A DNA stretch of 64,000 bases from Haloterrigena salifodinae (GTDB taxonomy: Archaea; Halobacteriota; Halobacteria; Halobacteriales; Natrialbaceae), in NCBI RefSeq assembly GCF_003977755.1, contig NZ_RQWN01000004.1:1-64000 (forward strand), given 5' to 3'. Below the pieces are notes generated by a model. It did not search any database and had not been told where the DNA came from. It worked only from the letters and a program-made list of their open reading frames with translations. This document shows, piece by piece, positions 1 to 7,361 of the stretch. How positions within the stretch are numbered: the first letter of the stretch is position 1; each line of letters opens with the position of its first letter. A program made the translations under genes and the position numbers.

Positions 1-1
1 C

Positions 2-541
2 CGGCGGCCCGACGACTACTTCGGCGCGCTCGAGGCCGCGGCTGAGCGGAACTCGTTTCCTGTCCCGGACCGGGCGGACGTGAATATCGCCATCATCCCG
101 AGGGGGCCGAGCCTCGATCCCGCCCGCACCTACGACTCCGAGCACGACGTGTTTCTCGTCGGCGACGCGACTGGGATCGCCAACCGGTATCAGGGTGAGG
201 GGATCTGTCAGGGGATCAGATCGGCGTACCTTGCCGCGACGCTAATCGCGAACGAGAACGAGTTGGCCTACCCGCGAAAACTGTACGACCTGATGCGGTC
301 CGAATATCGCCTCGCTCGGTTGATGCGCGGCGCGTAGATCGAACACGAGGATCCCGACCTCCTGGCCTCGGTCGCAGCGGCGCTCGAGGGGTTAACGATC
401 GAGGAAATCACCCGCAATCCCGCGACTGTAATACGACGCATCGCGGGTCGGCCGAGGACCGCGCTCGATCTGGTCGCCGACGCCGGAATGCTCCGTCGGT
501 TCTCCGATGCATATACCGATACGTGGGAGTACACTGCCTGA
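2..541 (+). pseudogene. Geranylgeranyl-reductase-type FAD oxidoreductase, 3' part with in-frame TAG
   Basis: The reading frame enters from the left edge and matches the C-terminal part of FAD-dependent oxidoreductases of the digeranylgeranylglycerophospholipid/geranylgeranyl reductase group, which reduce isoprenoid double bonds in archaeal lipids. The FAD-closing motif LVGDATGIANRYQGEGI is clear (VGDA followed by the GEGI turn). A TAG stop at 335-337 interrupts it, yet the same frame continues with protein-like sequence (ALEGLTIEEITRNP) to TGA at 539-541. The family normally carries such a helical tail, so this is one gene with a nonsense mutation. The 5' half lies outside the window. Family assignment is from motif recognition; loss of function is inference. 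Confidence 0.7.
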
Positions 542-737
542 ATCGGCTCGAGGGCACGAACGGAAGGGATGATGCCGGTGGTTCCATACTTGGCGTAGGC
601 GAGCGTGAACTCGGTTCAGTCGAGCGAGGGTCGCCGCTCGACGTCGGACGACCGACCTCGCCGGTGACTCGCGACCGCGATCGCTGACCCGGAAAATCGT
701 CCGAATACATATCCGTCTCGCTTTCGGAACGTCAGTC

Positions 738-995
738 ATGAGTTCGGACGACCTCTCTCGCCGATCGCTGCTCGGGCTAGCGGGACTCGCAAGCCTCTGT
801 TGCATCGGGCCCGGGACTGCCGCCGTGACCGGCGGAACGACCGTCGGACTGACGGCCGGAATCGCGCAAGGCGTGGTGATTTTCGCAGTGCTCGTCGCCG
901 TCGGACTTCTGTTCCGGCTTCGGTCGGACTGTTCGTGTTCGTCTTCCGATGCGGATCGGGACGCCCCACGGTCCCCGAACGCGGACCTCGAGTGA
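738..995 (+). CDS. Small membrane protein with vicinal cysteines (MerT/MerF-like appearance)
   Basis: This is an 85-residue protein with two hydrophobic segments (about residues 11-32 and 40-60). The first contains a vicinal pair in the setting LASLCCIGPG, and a CSC motif follows the second helix (CSCSSSD). A cysteine pair inside the first transmembrane helix is characteristic of small mercuric-ion transporters (MerF/MerT), but it is also seen in uncharacterised haloarchaeal membrane proteins beside sulfur genes. The acidic, serine-rich C-terminus is probably cytoplasmic. It sits upstream of a flavoprotein remnant and the thiosulfate sulfurtransferase. A metal or thiol role is inference; only the topology and cysteines are seen. 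Confidence 0.6.
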   Translation: MSSDDLSRRSLLGLAGLASLCCIGPGTAAVTGGTTVGLTAGIAQGVVIFAVLVAVGLLFRLRSDCSCSSSDADRDAPRSPNADLE

Positions 996-1050
996 GCCGT
1001 CGACGTGACCGGCTCGACGACAGACGGCGTGCCGAAGCATTTGCCCAGTA

Positions 1051-1085
1051 ATTGTATAGTATTGTGGAATACCAAAAATACTTTA
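1051..1085 (+). promoter_or_regulatory. Sulfur-operon motif and TATA element before the 1111 remnant
   Basis: ATTGTATAGTATTGTGGAAT begins at 1051 and holds the AGTATTGTG variant of the element found before the other sulfur operons. It is followed by the A/T stretch AAATACTTTA (1076-1085), about 26-35 bases before the ATG at 1111. The control region has outlived its gene. Confidence 0.5.
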
Positions 1086-1110
1086 GTCGTCGCCGTTCCA
1101 ATCATCTCGT

Positions 1111-1454
1111 ATGACCGAGATGGGCGCGATCGTCGGCGGGGGCTACGTCGGCGACGAGCGGGTCGAGGGCGTCGAACTCGAGGACGAGACGTCCCCGCCG
1201 ATATCGTGATCGTCGGCGTCGGGGTGACACCGAACACTAACCTCGCCGAGCGTGCGGGTATCGAACTCGGACCGACTGACCCCGACCTGCTGGGACTGGA
1301 CGAGGACGAGTTCGTGGACCGATTGGTCGACAACGCGCCCGACAAGCCACCGAACTACGAGCGCGTGATCGAGATCAACACGGGTTCGGAGCCACCCGAG
1401 GACGAGTCCGAGGCGACGGAACTCGAGTTAGGGCCGAACAACTGCGCAGCCTAA
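1111..1454 (+). pseudogene. Chimeric remnant: pyridine-nucleotide-disulfide oxidoreductase core fused to MBL-rhodanese tail
   Basis: Three pieces are joined. From ATG 1111 the frame gives AIVGGGYVG, a dinucleotide-binding glycine loop. It jumps directly to GVELEDE, which belongs over a hundred residues later in CoA-disulfide-reductase/NADH-oxidase-type flavoproteins. After a one-base frameshift near 1197-1200 the next frame continues IVIVGVGVTPNTNLAERAG, the conserved strand of the same family. At about 1277 it changes into a tail (EFVDRLVDNAPDKPPNYERV ending LELGPNNCAA) that matches the C-termini of the rhodanese/MBL proteins elsewhere in this window. At least two internal deletions and a frameshift are needed. 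It was probably a flavoprotein gene and a persulfide-dioxygenase gene standing side by side. Confidence 0.75.
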
Positions 1455-1563
1455 CCCCGGATATTCATAGTCTTCGGTCCTGCTCGAGATGTGCTACGGA
1501 GCAATGTTGCCTCGGATTCGCCAACCGCTGTTGACTCTGAGTACTACTTCAGAACAGCGGAAA

Positions 1564-1620
1564 CACAGAATATTGTGTGATTATGGAACTATTAGAAACA
1601 ACTCTAAGTGGCTTATTCGA
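1564..1620 (+). promoter_or_regulatory. Sulfur-operon motif and TATA element before the thiosulfate sulfurtransferase
   Basis: CACAGAATATTGTGTG (1564-1579) is an imperfect dyad with CACA and TGTG arms around an AATATT core. It lies about 35 bases upstream of the TATA-like CTTATTC (1612-1618), which itself is 17-23 bases before the ATG at 1635. The core matches the elements at 3992, 8250, 22429 and 23767. Confidence 0.6.
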
Positions 1621-1634
1621 GTAGTCGAACTCGT

Positions 1635-2531
1635 ATGGCCGACACCAGTGAATACGCGACCGACGCACTCGTTTCGCCGGACTGGCTCGAAGAACACCTC
1701 GACGAGTTCGGAAACGACGACCCGGAATATCGGTTGGTCGAGGCTGATATCGAGTATGAGGAGTCGTACGCCGAAGGACACATTCCGAACGCAATCGGAT
1801 TCGGTTGGGGGACGCACCTCCAGGATTCGACACAGCGCGACATCCTGAAAAAGGACCAATTCGCGGAAATTATGGGAGACGCTGGAATTATGGAGGATTC
1901 GACGGTCGTCCTCTATGGTGACGAGTGGAATCAGTGGGCCGCGTATACCTACTGGCAGTTCAAGTACTACGGTCACGAAGACGTCCATCTGCTGGACGGC
2001 GGACGGGTCTACTGGGAAGAGAACGACTACCCGATGACAACCGACGAACCCGGTTTTCCCGAACGTGAGTACGACGTAAGCGGCCCGTTCGACAATATCC
2101 GTATTTATCGGGAGGGCGTTGAGGACGCACTCGAGGTGGACGTTCCGCTTGTAGACGTTCGTAGCGCTGCGGAGTACCGCGGTGAAAAAATCGCTCCCGA
2201 AGGAAGTCGGGAGACCGCTCAGCGAGCAGGTCACATTCCGGATGCTCAGAACATTACCTGGAGTGAGAACCTCGAAGATACTGGTCGATTCAAGAGCCGA
2301 GCGGAACTGGAGGACCTCTACGCAGACTACGGTATCACCGGTGATAGCGAAATCATCACTTACTGTCGAATCGGCGAGCGCTCGTCGATTACCTGGTTCA
2401 CACTCCACGAACTCCTCGGATATGAGGACGTCCGTAATTACGACGGTTCGTGGACCGAGTGGGGGAACCTCATTCGCTCCCCTGTCGAGGTAGAGACTGA
2501 CGATCCCGCAACGTTGGCAACTGAAGGATAG
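1635..2531 (+). CDS. Two-domain thiosulfate sulfurtransferase (rhodanese)
   Basis: This 298-residue tandem-rhodanese protein is the usual size for TST/SseA enzymes. These move a sulfane sulfur from thiosulfate (or 3-mercaptopyruvate) to an acceptor thiol such as cyanide, thioredoxin or TusA. The N-terminal domain (about 10-135) is the inactive structural copy. The C-terminal domain (about 150-280) carries the catalytic loop YCRIGERSS with Cys244; a CRxGxR loop suits thiosulfate rather than mercaptopyruvate. The ATG at 1635 was preferred over an in-frame ATG at 1608 because the TATA element and the acidic start MADTSEY fit it. It is cytoplasmic and monocistronic, with the shared sulfur motif upstream. 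A G+C hairpin follows the stop. Confidence 0.9.
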   Translation: MADTSEYATDALVSPDWLEEHLDEFGNDDPEYRLVEADIEYEESYAEGHIPNAIGFGWGTHLQDSTQRDILKKDQFAEIMGDAGIMEDSTVVLYGDEWNQWAAYTYWQFKYYGHEDVHLLDGGRVYWEENDYPMTTDEPGFPEREYDVSGPFDNIRIYREGVEDALEVDVPLVDVRSAAEYRGEKIAPEGSRETAQRAGHIPDAQNITWSENLEDTGRFKSRAELEDLYADYGITGDSEIITYCRIGERSSITWFTLHELLGYEDVRNYDGSWTEWGNLIRSPVEVETDDPATLATEG

Positions 2532-2548
2532 CCCAATTAGAGTTGTGA

Positions 2549-2580
2549 CATTCTCCGCGCCGTGAATGGCGCGGAGGATG
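2549..2580. repeat. Strong stem-loop (13-bp arms, 6-nt loop)
   Basis: The arm CATTCTCCGCGCC (2549-2561) pairs with GGCGCGGAGGATG (2568-2580), with one G-T pair, around the loop GTGAAT. It lies 17 bases after the TST stop, between convergent genes. It could be a bidirectional terminator, although no T-run follows on the plus strand. Such hairpins also mark the ends of IS605/IS1341-type elements in haloarchaea; no transposase is present. Confidence 0.5.
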
Positions 2581-2666
2581 TTACTCACACCCGCCCTGCT
2601 CAGTTCTTGGTTCTGACAAAGGATGGAACACTCGTCCTTCGCGAGAAGGGCGGGATTCTCGCTGAA

Positions 2667-3053
2667 TCAAGATAGTGACTCGAGAACCCGTTCGAAGCGC
2701 TCGGACGCGTCGTCGCCGATCGGGTCAAGGTCGTCGTTCTCGGCGACAGCGATCAGACGCTGCGGATCGACCGCGCTGACGACGACACCGTCGTCATCGT
2801 TGTAGACGACGACGTTGCACGGGAGCAGCGTCCCGAGTTCGAGGTCGTCCTCGAGTCCCTGATGGGCCAACTGTGGATTACACGCACCTAGGATTCTGTA
2901 CTGTCGGAAGTCCTCGTCGAGTTTCTTTTTCAGCGTTTCCTGGACGTCGATATCGCAGAGCACGCCGAACCCCTCGTCCTCGAGGGCGTCGATTGTTTTC
3001 TCGGCGACGTCGTCAAACTTGCCGTCGACTTGCGTACGAAGCGTATCGGACAT
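2667..3053 (-). CDS. DUF302 domain protein
   Basis: This is a 128-residue soluble protein. The DUF302 signature is plain: an N-terminal segment predicting an alpha/beta fold (FDDVAEKTIDALEDEGFGVL), then LGACNPQLAHQGL, then LLPCNVVVYNDDDG. The two conserved cysteines, GAC-NP and LPC-NV, are hallmarks of the family, whose biochemical role is unsettled. In haloarchaea and sulfur bacteria it is often encoded near rhodanese, thioredoxin and sulfur-oxidation genes, as here, so a thiol or sulfur-carrier role is possible. The ATG at 3053 was chosen because the upstream in-frame sequence is low-quality coding and DUF302 proteins start just before this helix. It is convergent with TST. Confidence 0.8.
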   Translation of the reverse strand: MSDTLRTQVDGKFDDVAEKTIDALEDEGFGVLCDIDVQETLKKKLDEDFRQYRILGACNPQLAHQGLEDDLELGTLLPCNVVVYNDDDGVVVSAVDPQRLIAVAENDDLDPIGDDASERFERVLESLS

Positions 3054-3162
3054 ACTGTACGACCGATTTCGAGAACAGTTGTAGTTGGGGTAGCAACGGC
3101 AAGCCCGCGGCATGTGCGTCAGTTCGGGAAGACTGTAGTTCGTCCACGATGAAGAAATTACT

Positions 3163-3825
3163 ATGGTTTCTCGTCGTACCGTACGAGCGATCGCCGCTCT
3201 ACTCGGTCTCACGCTGCTCGCCGGACTTGGATACGCCCTCCAGTGGCGATCAAACCCGTCGCCGTGTCCGTACGCTTAGCGCCACGCAATCGACATCCCG
3301 CGTCCGGTCATCACTCGCTCCCGACTGCGCGACGTACTCGAGCCCCAGCCCGGTGAGCGTATTCTCGAGGTCGGACCGGGAACCGGCTACTACACCGGGA
3401 TGGTCGCACGGGCGATCGAACCGTCGGGGACACTCCACGCTGTAGACGTCCAATCGGAGATGGTCGAATACCTCCGAAGGCGAATGCGACAGGAGGGTAC
3501 CCAGAACGTCGAACCGATCCGCGGTGACGCACGGTCGCTTCCGTACCCGAACGATACGTTCGACGCCGCGTATCTGGTCTTAGTCCTTGGCGAGATTCCC
3601 GATCAGGAGTGAGCCCTCGACGAACTCGAGCGGGTTCTGAAACCCGACGGCCGACTCGTCATCGGCGAGTCGTTCCCCGATCCGCATTTCGTCGGATTCG
3701 ATAGGTTGCGACACCGTATCGAACAGTAGGGACTGGCGTTCGACGCGCGTACCGGAATGCGAGCCGGGTATTTCGCGCGCTTTGACGCGAGTCCCTCGGA
3801 GGAGTCGACCGACTCCGTCGAATAA
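3163..3825 (+). pseudogene. Membrane-anchored class I methyltransferase with three in-frame stops
   Basis: A single frame from ATG 3163 to TAA 3823 reads as a SAM-dependent methyltransferase. It has an N-terminal hydrophobic anchor (RAIAALLGLTLLAGLGYAL), motif I ILEVGPGTGYYT, the acidic loop HAVDVQSEM, motif II GDARSLPYPNDTFDAAYLV, and motif III ELERVLKPDGRLVIGE. It is broken by TAG 3277-3279, TGA 3610-3612 and TAG 3727-3729, without any frameshift. Related proteins continue across each stop with residues such as Q or W, so these look like point substitutions. The middle open segment (3280-3609) still holds the SAM pocket, but it has no obvious start. It is most likely a recent pseudogene. 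Confidence 0.8.
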
Positions 3826-3991
3826 TCGGTTGTTAGTTGAGTGTGCAAAACCGACCGAGACGTTTCGATCGTCGAAAACGTCGCTACGTTTCTCTAACAC
3901 CTTCTTAGAGGTCATATAACTAGCTATCTTCGCTTATTATCCCGCTCACCACCATGTGCGATACACGAGGGATCTCAAACACTCCTGCCTC

Positions 3992-4023
3992 TATATTGTG
4001 CAAGTCTCACAAAACCTTTAAAC
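3992..4023 (+). promoter_or_regulatory. Sulfur-operon motif and TATA element of the thioredoxin operon
   Basis: TATATTGTGC (3992-4001) is followed by TCACAAAA, giving a TTGTG-N7-CACAA dyad, and then by the TATA element CCTTTAAACG (4014-4023). The TATA element lies 25-34 bases before the ATG at 4048, consistent with a leaderless or very short leader transcript. Confidence 0.6.
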
Positions 4024-4047
4024 GCTATCAGTCCATACGTAGTGGTG

Positions 4048-4404
4048 ATGGCAACTAATGCACGTGGCGCCTCCGGAGAATCGCTTGACGAACCGATCTA
4101 CATCGACGGGAGAAGGCACCTTGAGGACGTCACGACGGCACACGACGTCGTCCTCGTGGACTGCTACGCCGACTGGTGTGGCCCCTGTCAGATGCTCAAC
4201 CCCGTCCTCGAGCGGCTCGCGGAGACGACCGAGGCCGTAATCGCGAAGGTCGACGTCGACGAACACCAGCAGCTCGCGAGTTCGTTCGGCGTTCGCGGCG
4301 TGCCGACGCTCGTCCTCTTCGCGGACGGCGAACAGGTCGAACAGCTGTCCGGCGCGCTGCCGGAAGACCGACTCCGTACCCTGATCGAGGGATACACCGA
4401 ATGA
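4048..4404 (+). CDS. trxA: Thioredoxin
   Basis: This is a 118-residue thioredoxin with the redox site WCGPC (Cys44 and Cys47), the cis-proline turn GVPTLVLF and the glycine near the end of the fold. An additional cysteine (Cys39, in VDCYADW) sits five residues before the active site; the same extra cysteine occurs in the second thioredoxin at 13452. Two GTG codons precede the ATG at 4048; the ATG was chosen because the TATA spacing fits. The stop overlaps the start of the thioredoxin reductase gene by four bases (ATGA), so the two are one operon and probably translationally coupled. The expected role is to reduce disulfides and persulfides generated by the neighbouring sulfur enzymes. Confidence 0.9.
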   Translation: MATNARGASGESLDEPIYIDGRRHLEDVTTAHDVVLVDCYADWCGPCQMLNPVLERLAETTEAVIAKVDVDEHQQLASSFGVRGVPTLVLFADGEQVEQLSGALPEDRLRTLIEGYTE

Positions 4405-5444
4405 ACGAGGAAACTGATACGACCGCAGACGTTCGCGACGTGGTGATCGTCGGTTCCGGCGTCGCCGGTCTTTCCGCGGCTGTCTACGCCGCGCGGGCCG
4501 ACCTCGAGCCGCTGGTACTCGAGGGTCCCGAACCGGGTGGCCAGCTGACGCTGACGACCGACGTTGAGAACTACCTCGGCTTCCCCGAGGGCGTCGGCGG
4601 AATGGAGCTGATCCAAAACGGCAAGGAACAGGCCGAACGCTTCGGCGCCGAATTCAGGCACGGCACTGTCGAGAACGCGACGCTCGAGGAGCGGCCGTTC
4701 GAGCTCGAATTCTCGAACGGCGATACCCTGCGAACGCGTTCGCTGATCGTCGCGAGCGGCGCGAGCGCTCGCTGGGTCGGCGCCGGGAACGAAGACGAAC
4801 TGATGGGCTACGGGCTCTCGACGTGTGCGACCTGCGACGGCGCGTTCCACCGCGGCGATGACGTCCTCGTGATCGGCGGCGGCGATTCGGCGATGGAAGA
4901 AGCGCTCTTCCTCGCGAAGTTCGCCGACAGCGTGACGGTTGTCCACCGCCGCGAGGAACTACGCGCCTCCGAGATCATGGCCGACCGCGCCCGCAACAAC
5001 GAGACCATCGAGTTCCGATGGAATACGGAACTCGAGGCGCTCCACGGCTCACAGGAGGAGGGCGTCACCGGCGCGACGCTAGTCTCCCATCCCGACGGCT
5101 ACCCCAGCGAGAAAGCCACAAAGGGCATGGACGTGGACCGGGAGACCGTCGACGTCGGCGGCGTGTTCTACGCCATCGGCCACACGCCGAACACCGAGTT
5201 CCTTGAGGGGACCGCCGTCGACCGCGACGAGAGCGGCTATCTCCGCACCCGTACGGACGACGCCGGCCGCGCGACGACCGAGACGGCGGTTGAGGGCGTC
5301 TTCGCCGCTGGCGACGTCGCCGATCCGCACTATCAACAGGCGGTCACCGCCGCCGGAACCGGCAGCATGGCGGCGCTCGACGCCGAAGCGTACCTCGAGA
5401 CGCTCGAGCGGACGGAAGAACCTGCGCTCGAGGTTTCTCCGTAG
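4401..5444 (+). CDS. trxB: Thioredoxin reductase (NADPH, flavoprotein)
   Basis: This 347-residue low-molecular-weight thioredoxin reductase transfers electrons from NADPH through FAD to the thioredoxin encoded just upstream. It shows the FAD loop VIVGSGVAGLSAA (residues about 14-26), the redox pair CATCDGAFHRG, the NADPH loop VIGGGDSAMEE, the NADPH phosphate-binding HRREELRAS, and the closing FAD motif GVFAAGDVADPHYQQ. All key residues are present, in contrast to the paralogue at 5950. The start ATG overlaps the thioredoxin stop. The C-terminus after the last FAD helix is an acidic tail typical of halophiles. Confidence 0.92.
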   Translation: MNEETDTTADVRDVVIVGSGVAGLSAAVYAARADLEPLVLEGPEPGGQLTLTTDVENYLGFPEGVGGMELIQNGKEQAERFGAEFRHGTVENATLEERPFELEFSNGDTLRTRSLIVASGASARWVGAGNEDELMGYGLSTCATCDGAFHRGDDVLVIGGGDSAMEEALFLAKFADSVTVVHRREELRASEIMADRARNNETIEFRWNTELEALHGSQEEGVTGATLVSHPDGYPSEKATKGMDVDRETVDVGGVFYAIGHTPNTEFLEGTAVDRDESGYLRTRTDDAGRATTETAVEGVFAAGDVADPHYQQAVTAAGTGSMAALDAEAYLETLERTEEPALEVSP

Positions 5445-5595
5445 TCGCCCCCTCGCTAGCACCGAATCAACTTGTCTCTAGCCGTCCAGTAGACGGTGGA
5501 AGTTCTCGCAAAGTAGCGTTTACCGTAACGCGTCTCAAGCAACGTTTGATATCTGCGTGTCGGTAGAATGGGAACCCATCGATAAGCTCACTGCT

Positions 5596-5862
5596 TCAGC
5601 CGTGAGGAGCTGACTCGTTTGCTTCGCCAGCCGCAGGGAGTCGAAACGAAAACGCAGATCCATTGGCGAGTTCGGAGTCGACCCAGATTTCACCGCCATG
5701 CCGTTCGAGAATCCGTCGCAAAGTGCGAGACCGGTTCCGGTACCGGAACTCTCGTGACGACTGTGTACTCGCTCGAACTCCTCGAGATCCGCGATCAATC
5801 GTTCGAGTTCCGTCTAGTACTGCCGGCGCTCGATCGCTTCTGCGAAGTTGCGTCTAAGATTC
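5596..5862 (-). pseudogene. Sensor histidine kinase remnant with internal deletion
   Basis: Reading leftwards, the fragment begins in the coiled-coil linker that precedes HisKA domains (NLRRNFAEAIERRQY, TAG, then TELERLIADLEE). It then jumps straight to the ATPase G-box region (EFERVHSRHESSGTGTGLAL). A frameshift follows, and the terminal part reads ILERHGGEIWVDSELANGS to a TGA at 5596. The phospho-acceptor helix and the N-box are missing, so an internal deletion removed the dimerisation domain. With one nonsense codon, one frameshift and one deletion it cannot be functional. It is comparable to haloarchaeal PAS histidine kinases. The domain order is seen; the ancestor's signal is unknown. 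Confidence 0.75.
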
Positions 5863-5949
5863 GTGTATTCCACATTATTCGCAAATCCATACGAATATAA
5901 CGGCGACTACGAACCACTATTTTGTGTGTCGATATCGAACAGGGAGACG

Positions 5950-6969
5950 ATGGCTACCGATTCGACTATTCACGACTACGAAGTTCTCGTCGTCGGAGGC
6001 GGCCCGGCTGGAATGACTGCGGCGCTGTACACGACGCGACTCGGTCATCGGACGGCCGTCGTTGACCGAGGCGGTGGTCGTACAGCGATGATGCAAGACG
6101 TCCACAATCTACTAGGTATTACAGAAGAGACATCCGGTAACGAGTTCCTCTCGATCGGTAGAGACCAGCTTCGGGAGTACGGATGCGATATTCACAATGA
6201 TCTACTCGTCTCCTGTGACAGCACCGAGGACGAGTCCATACGTCTCTGCGGGAATAACGCTGACTACCGTGCAGAGTACGTCGTCCTCGCGACGGGATTT
6301 AACGATGTCCGTCCAGAGCCGCCACTACCGCGGACTGGTCGTGGACTCCACTACTGTTTGCACTGTGATGCCTACATGTTCGTCGACGAACCCGTCTACG
6401 TCATGGGTTACGGGGAGAGCGCTGCATACGTAGCCGCGATTATGCTTAACTTCACCGACGATGTCGATTTGCTCACGCGCGGTGATGACCCTGAATGGAG
6501 CGATGAGACGGCGACGATGCTCTCGAACCATCCGATCGATATTATTTACACGGACATCACTGGCGTTCAAAACGACAAAGACGGCTGGTTAGCGGCCCTC
6601 GAGTTCGAAGACGGCACGGTTCGCGAGTACAAGGGTGGCTTCGCGATGTACGGTGCTGAGTACAATAATGGTCTGGCCCGCAACCTCGGCTGTGATATCA
6701 ACGACGATGGAACGGTCGTCGTCGATGATCACGGTCAAACGTCGGTCGAGCGCGTCTATGCAGTTGGTGACCTAACGCCAGGTCACAATCAACTCCCGAT
6801 TGCACTGGGTGAAGGAGCGAAGGCTGGCATCTCGTTGCATTTCGCGTTACGTGATTTCCCTCGGGATATCGACATTATCGAGGAGCAAGGTCCAGTCCGA
6901 TCCGACGAGGTCCCCGGAATCCCCGACGAACTTCTCGAGCAAGAAGTCGATTTCCACACATATGACTGA
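5950..6969 (+). CDS. Thioredoxin-reductase-like flavoprotein lacking the NADPH phosphate-binding motif
   Basis: This 339-residue protein has the thioredoxin reductase fold. It shows FAD loop VLVVGGGPAGMTAALY, the redox pair in HYCLHCDAYMF (CxxC), a second dinucleotide loop YVMGYGESAAYVA, and the closing motif VYAVGDLTPGHNQLPIALGEG. The HRRxxxR segment that binds NADPH in TrxB is absent; the matching place reads LLTRGDDPEWSDE. It also has an unusual C-terminal extension. It may use NADH, another donor, or work as a flavin-dependent dithiol oxidase or persulfide enzyme. It is monocistronic and flanked by a kinase remnant, and its base composition is less GC-rich than that of the trxB gene. The fold is certain; the substrate is not known. 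Confidence 0.8.
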   Translation: MATDSTIHDYEVLVVGGGPAGMTAALYTTRLGHRTAVVDRGGGRTAMMQDVHNLLGITEETSGNEFLSIGRDQLREYGCDIHNDLLVSCDSTEDESIRLCGNNADYRAEYVVLATGFNDVRPEPPLPRTGRGLHYCLHCDAYMFVDEPVYVMGYGESAAYVAAIMLNFTDDVDLLTRGDDPEWSDETATMLSNHPIDIIYTDITGVQNDKDGWLAALEFEDGTVREYKGGFAMYGAEYNNGLARNLGCDINDDGTVVVDDHGQTSVERVYAVGDLTPGHNQLPIALGEGAKAGISLHFALRDFPRDIDIIEEQGPVRSDEVPGIPDELLEQEVDFHTYD

Positions 6970-7112
6970 ATGATAGCAGAATAATCCTCTAAGCTGGTCA
7001 AAGTTGCTGTAAGAACTAGGGATCGATGCGTCGTCAGTCTCCAACCGCAGGGTATAGTGGTGTATGAAAATGACAATAGCCGTGGGTCGTAGAAGCAAAG
7101 CCCAAACTCTTC

Positions 7113-7358
7113 TTACGACAGTTCGATAGTACCATTCGAAGCGATTGTCATGTCATACTTTCGGCACCTGAACGAAACATGTCTACCTTGGATCCAGTCG
7201 CCAGTAGAGGTCGGCTCAAACGATCGGTCCAGCGCAGCAGGATCCACAACATCGTTGAGCGGTGGCTCGAGGGAAGTCAGGGAGACACCTTCCGCGTCGA
7301 CAATCGCTTCGAGAACGCGCAGGCTCGGCTTCGAGCGCGTGGACTCGGTGTCGGTCAT
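7113..7358 (-). CDS. HalOD1 output-domain protein
   Basis: This 81-residue soluble protein matches the HalOD1 domain, a small haloarchaeal module named as an output domain of signalling proteins. Recognisable features are VLEAIVDAEGVSLTSLEPPL, then DPAALDRSF, then a beta hairpin ending in NGTIELS. It is the last gene of the TusA-DsrE-HalOD1 operon, starting 3 bases after the DsrE stop. A standalone HalOD1 in a sulfur-carrier operon suggests a regulatory or scaffolding role in that pathway; this is inference. Confidence 0.75.
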   Translation of the reverse strand: MTDTESTRSKPSLRVLEAIVDAEGVSLTSLEPPLNDVVDPAALDRSFEPTSTGDWIQGRHVSFRCRKYDMTIASNGTIELS

Positions 7359-7361
7359 GGC

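Noticed and set aside
335-337. TAG as pyrrolysine or another programmed recoding signal
   Set aside because: The interrupted genes are not methylamine methyltransferases, TGA is affected as well, no pyl or sel gene is visible, and the same genes are within a decay zone. Nonsense mutation or sequence error is simpler.
1581-2588. 335-codon minus-strand frame opposite the TST gene
   Set aside because: The plus frame has all rhodanese motifs; the opposite frame shows no family features.
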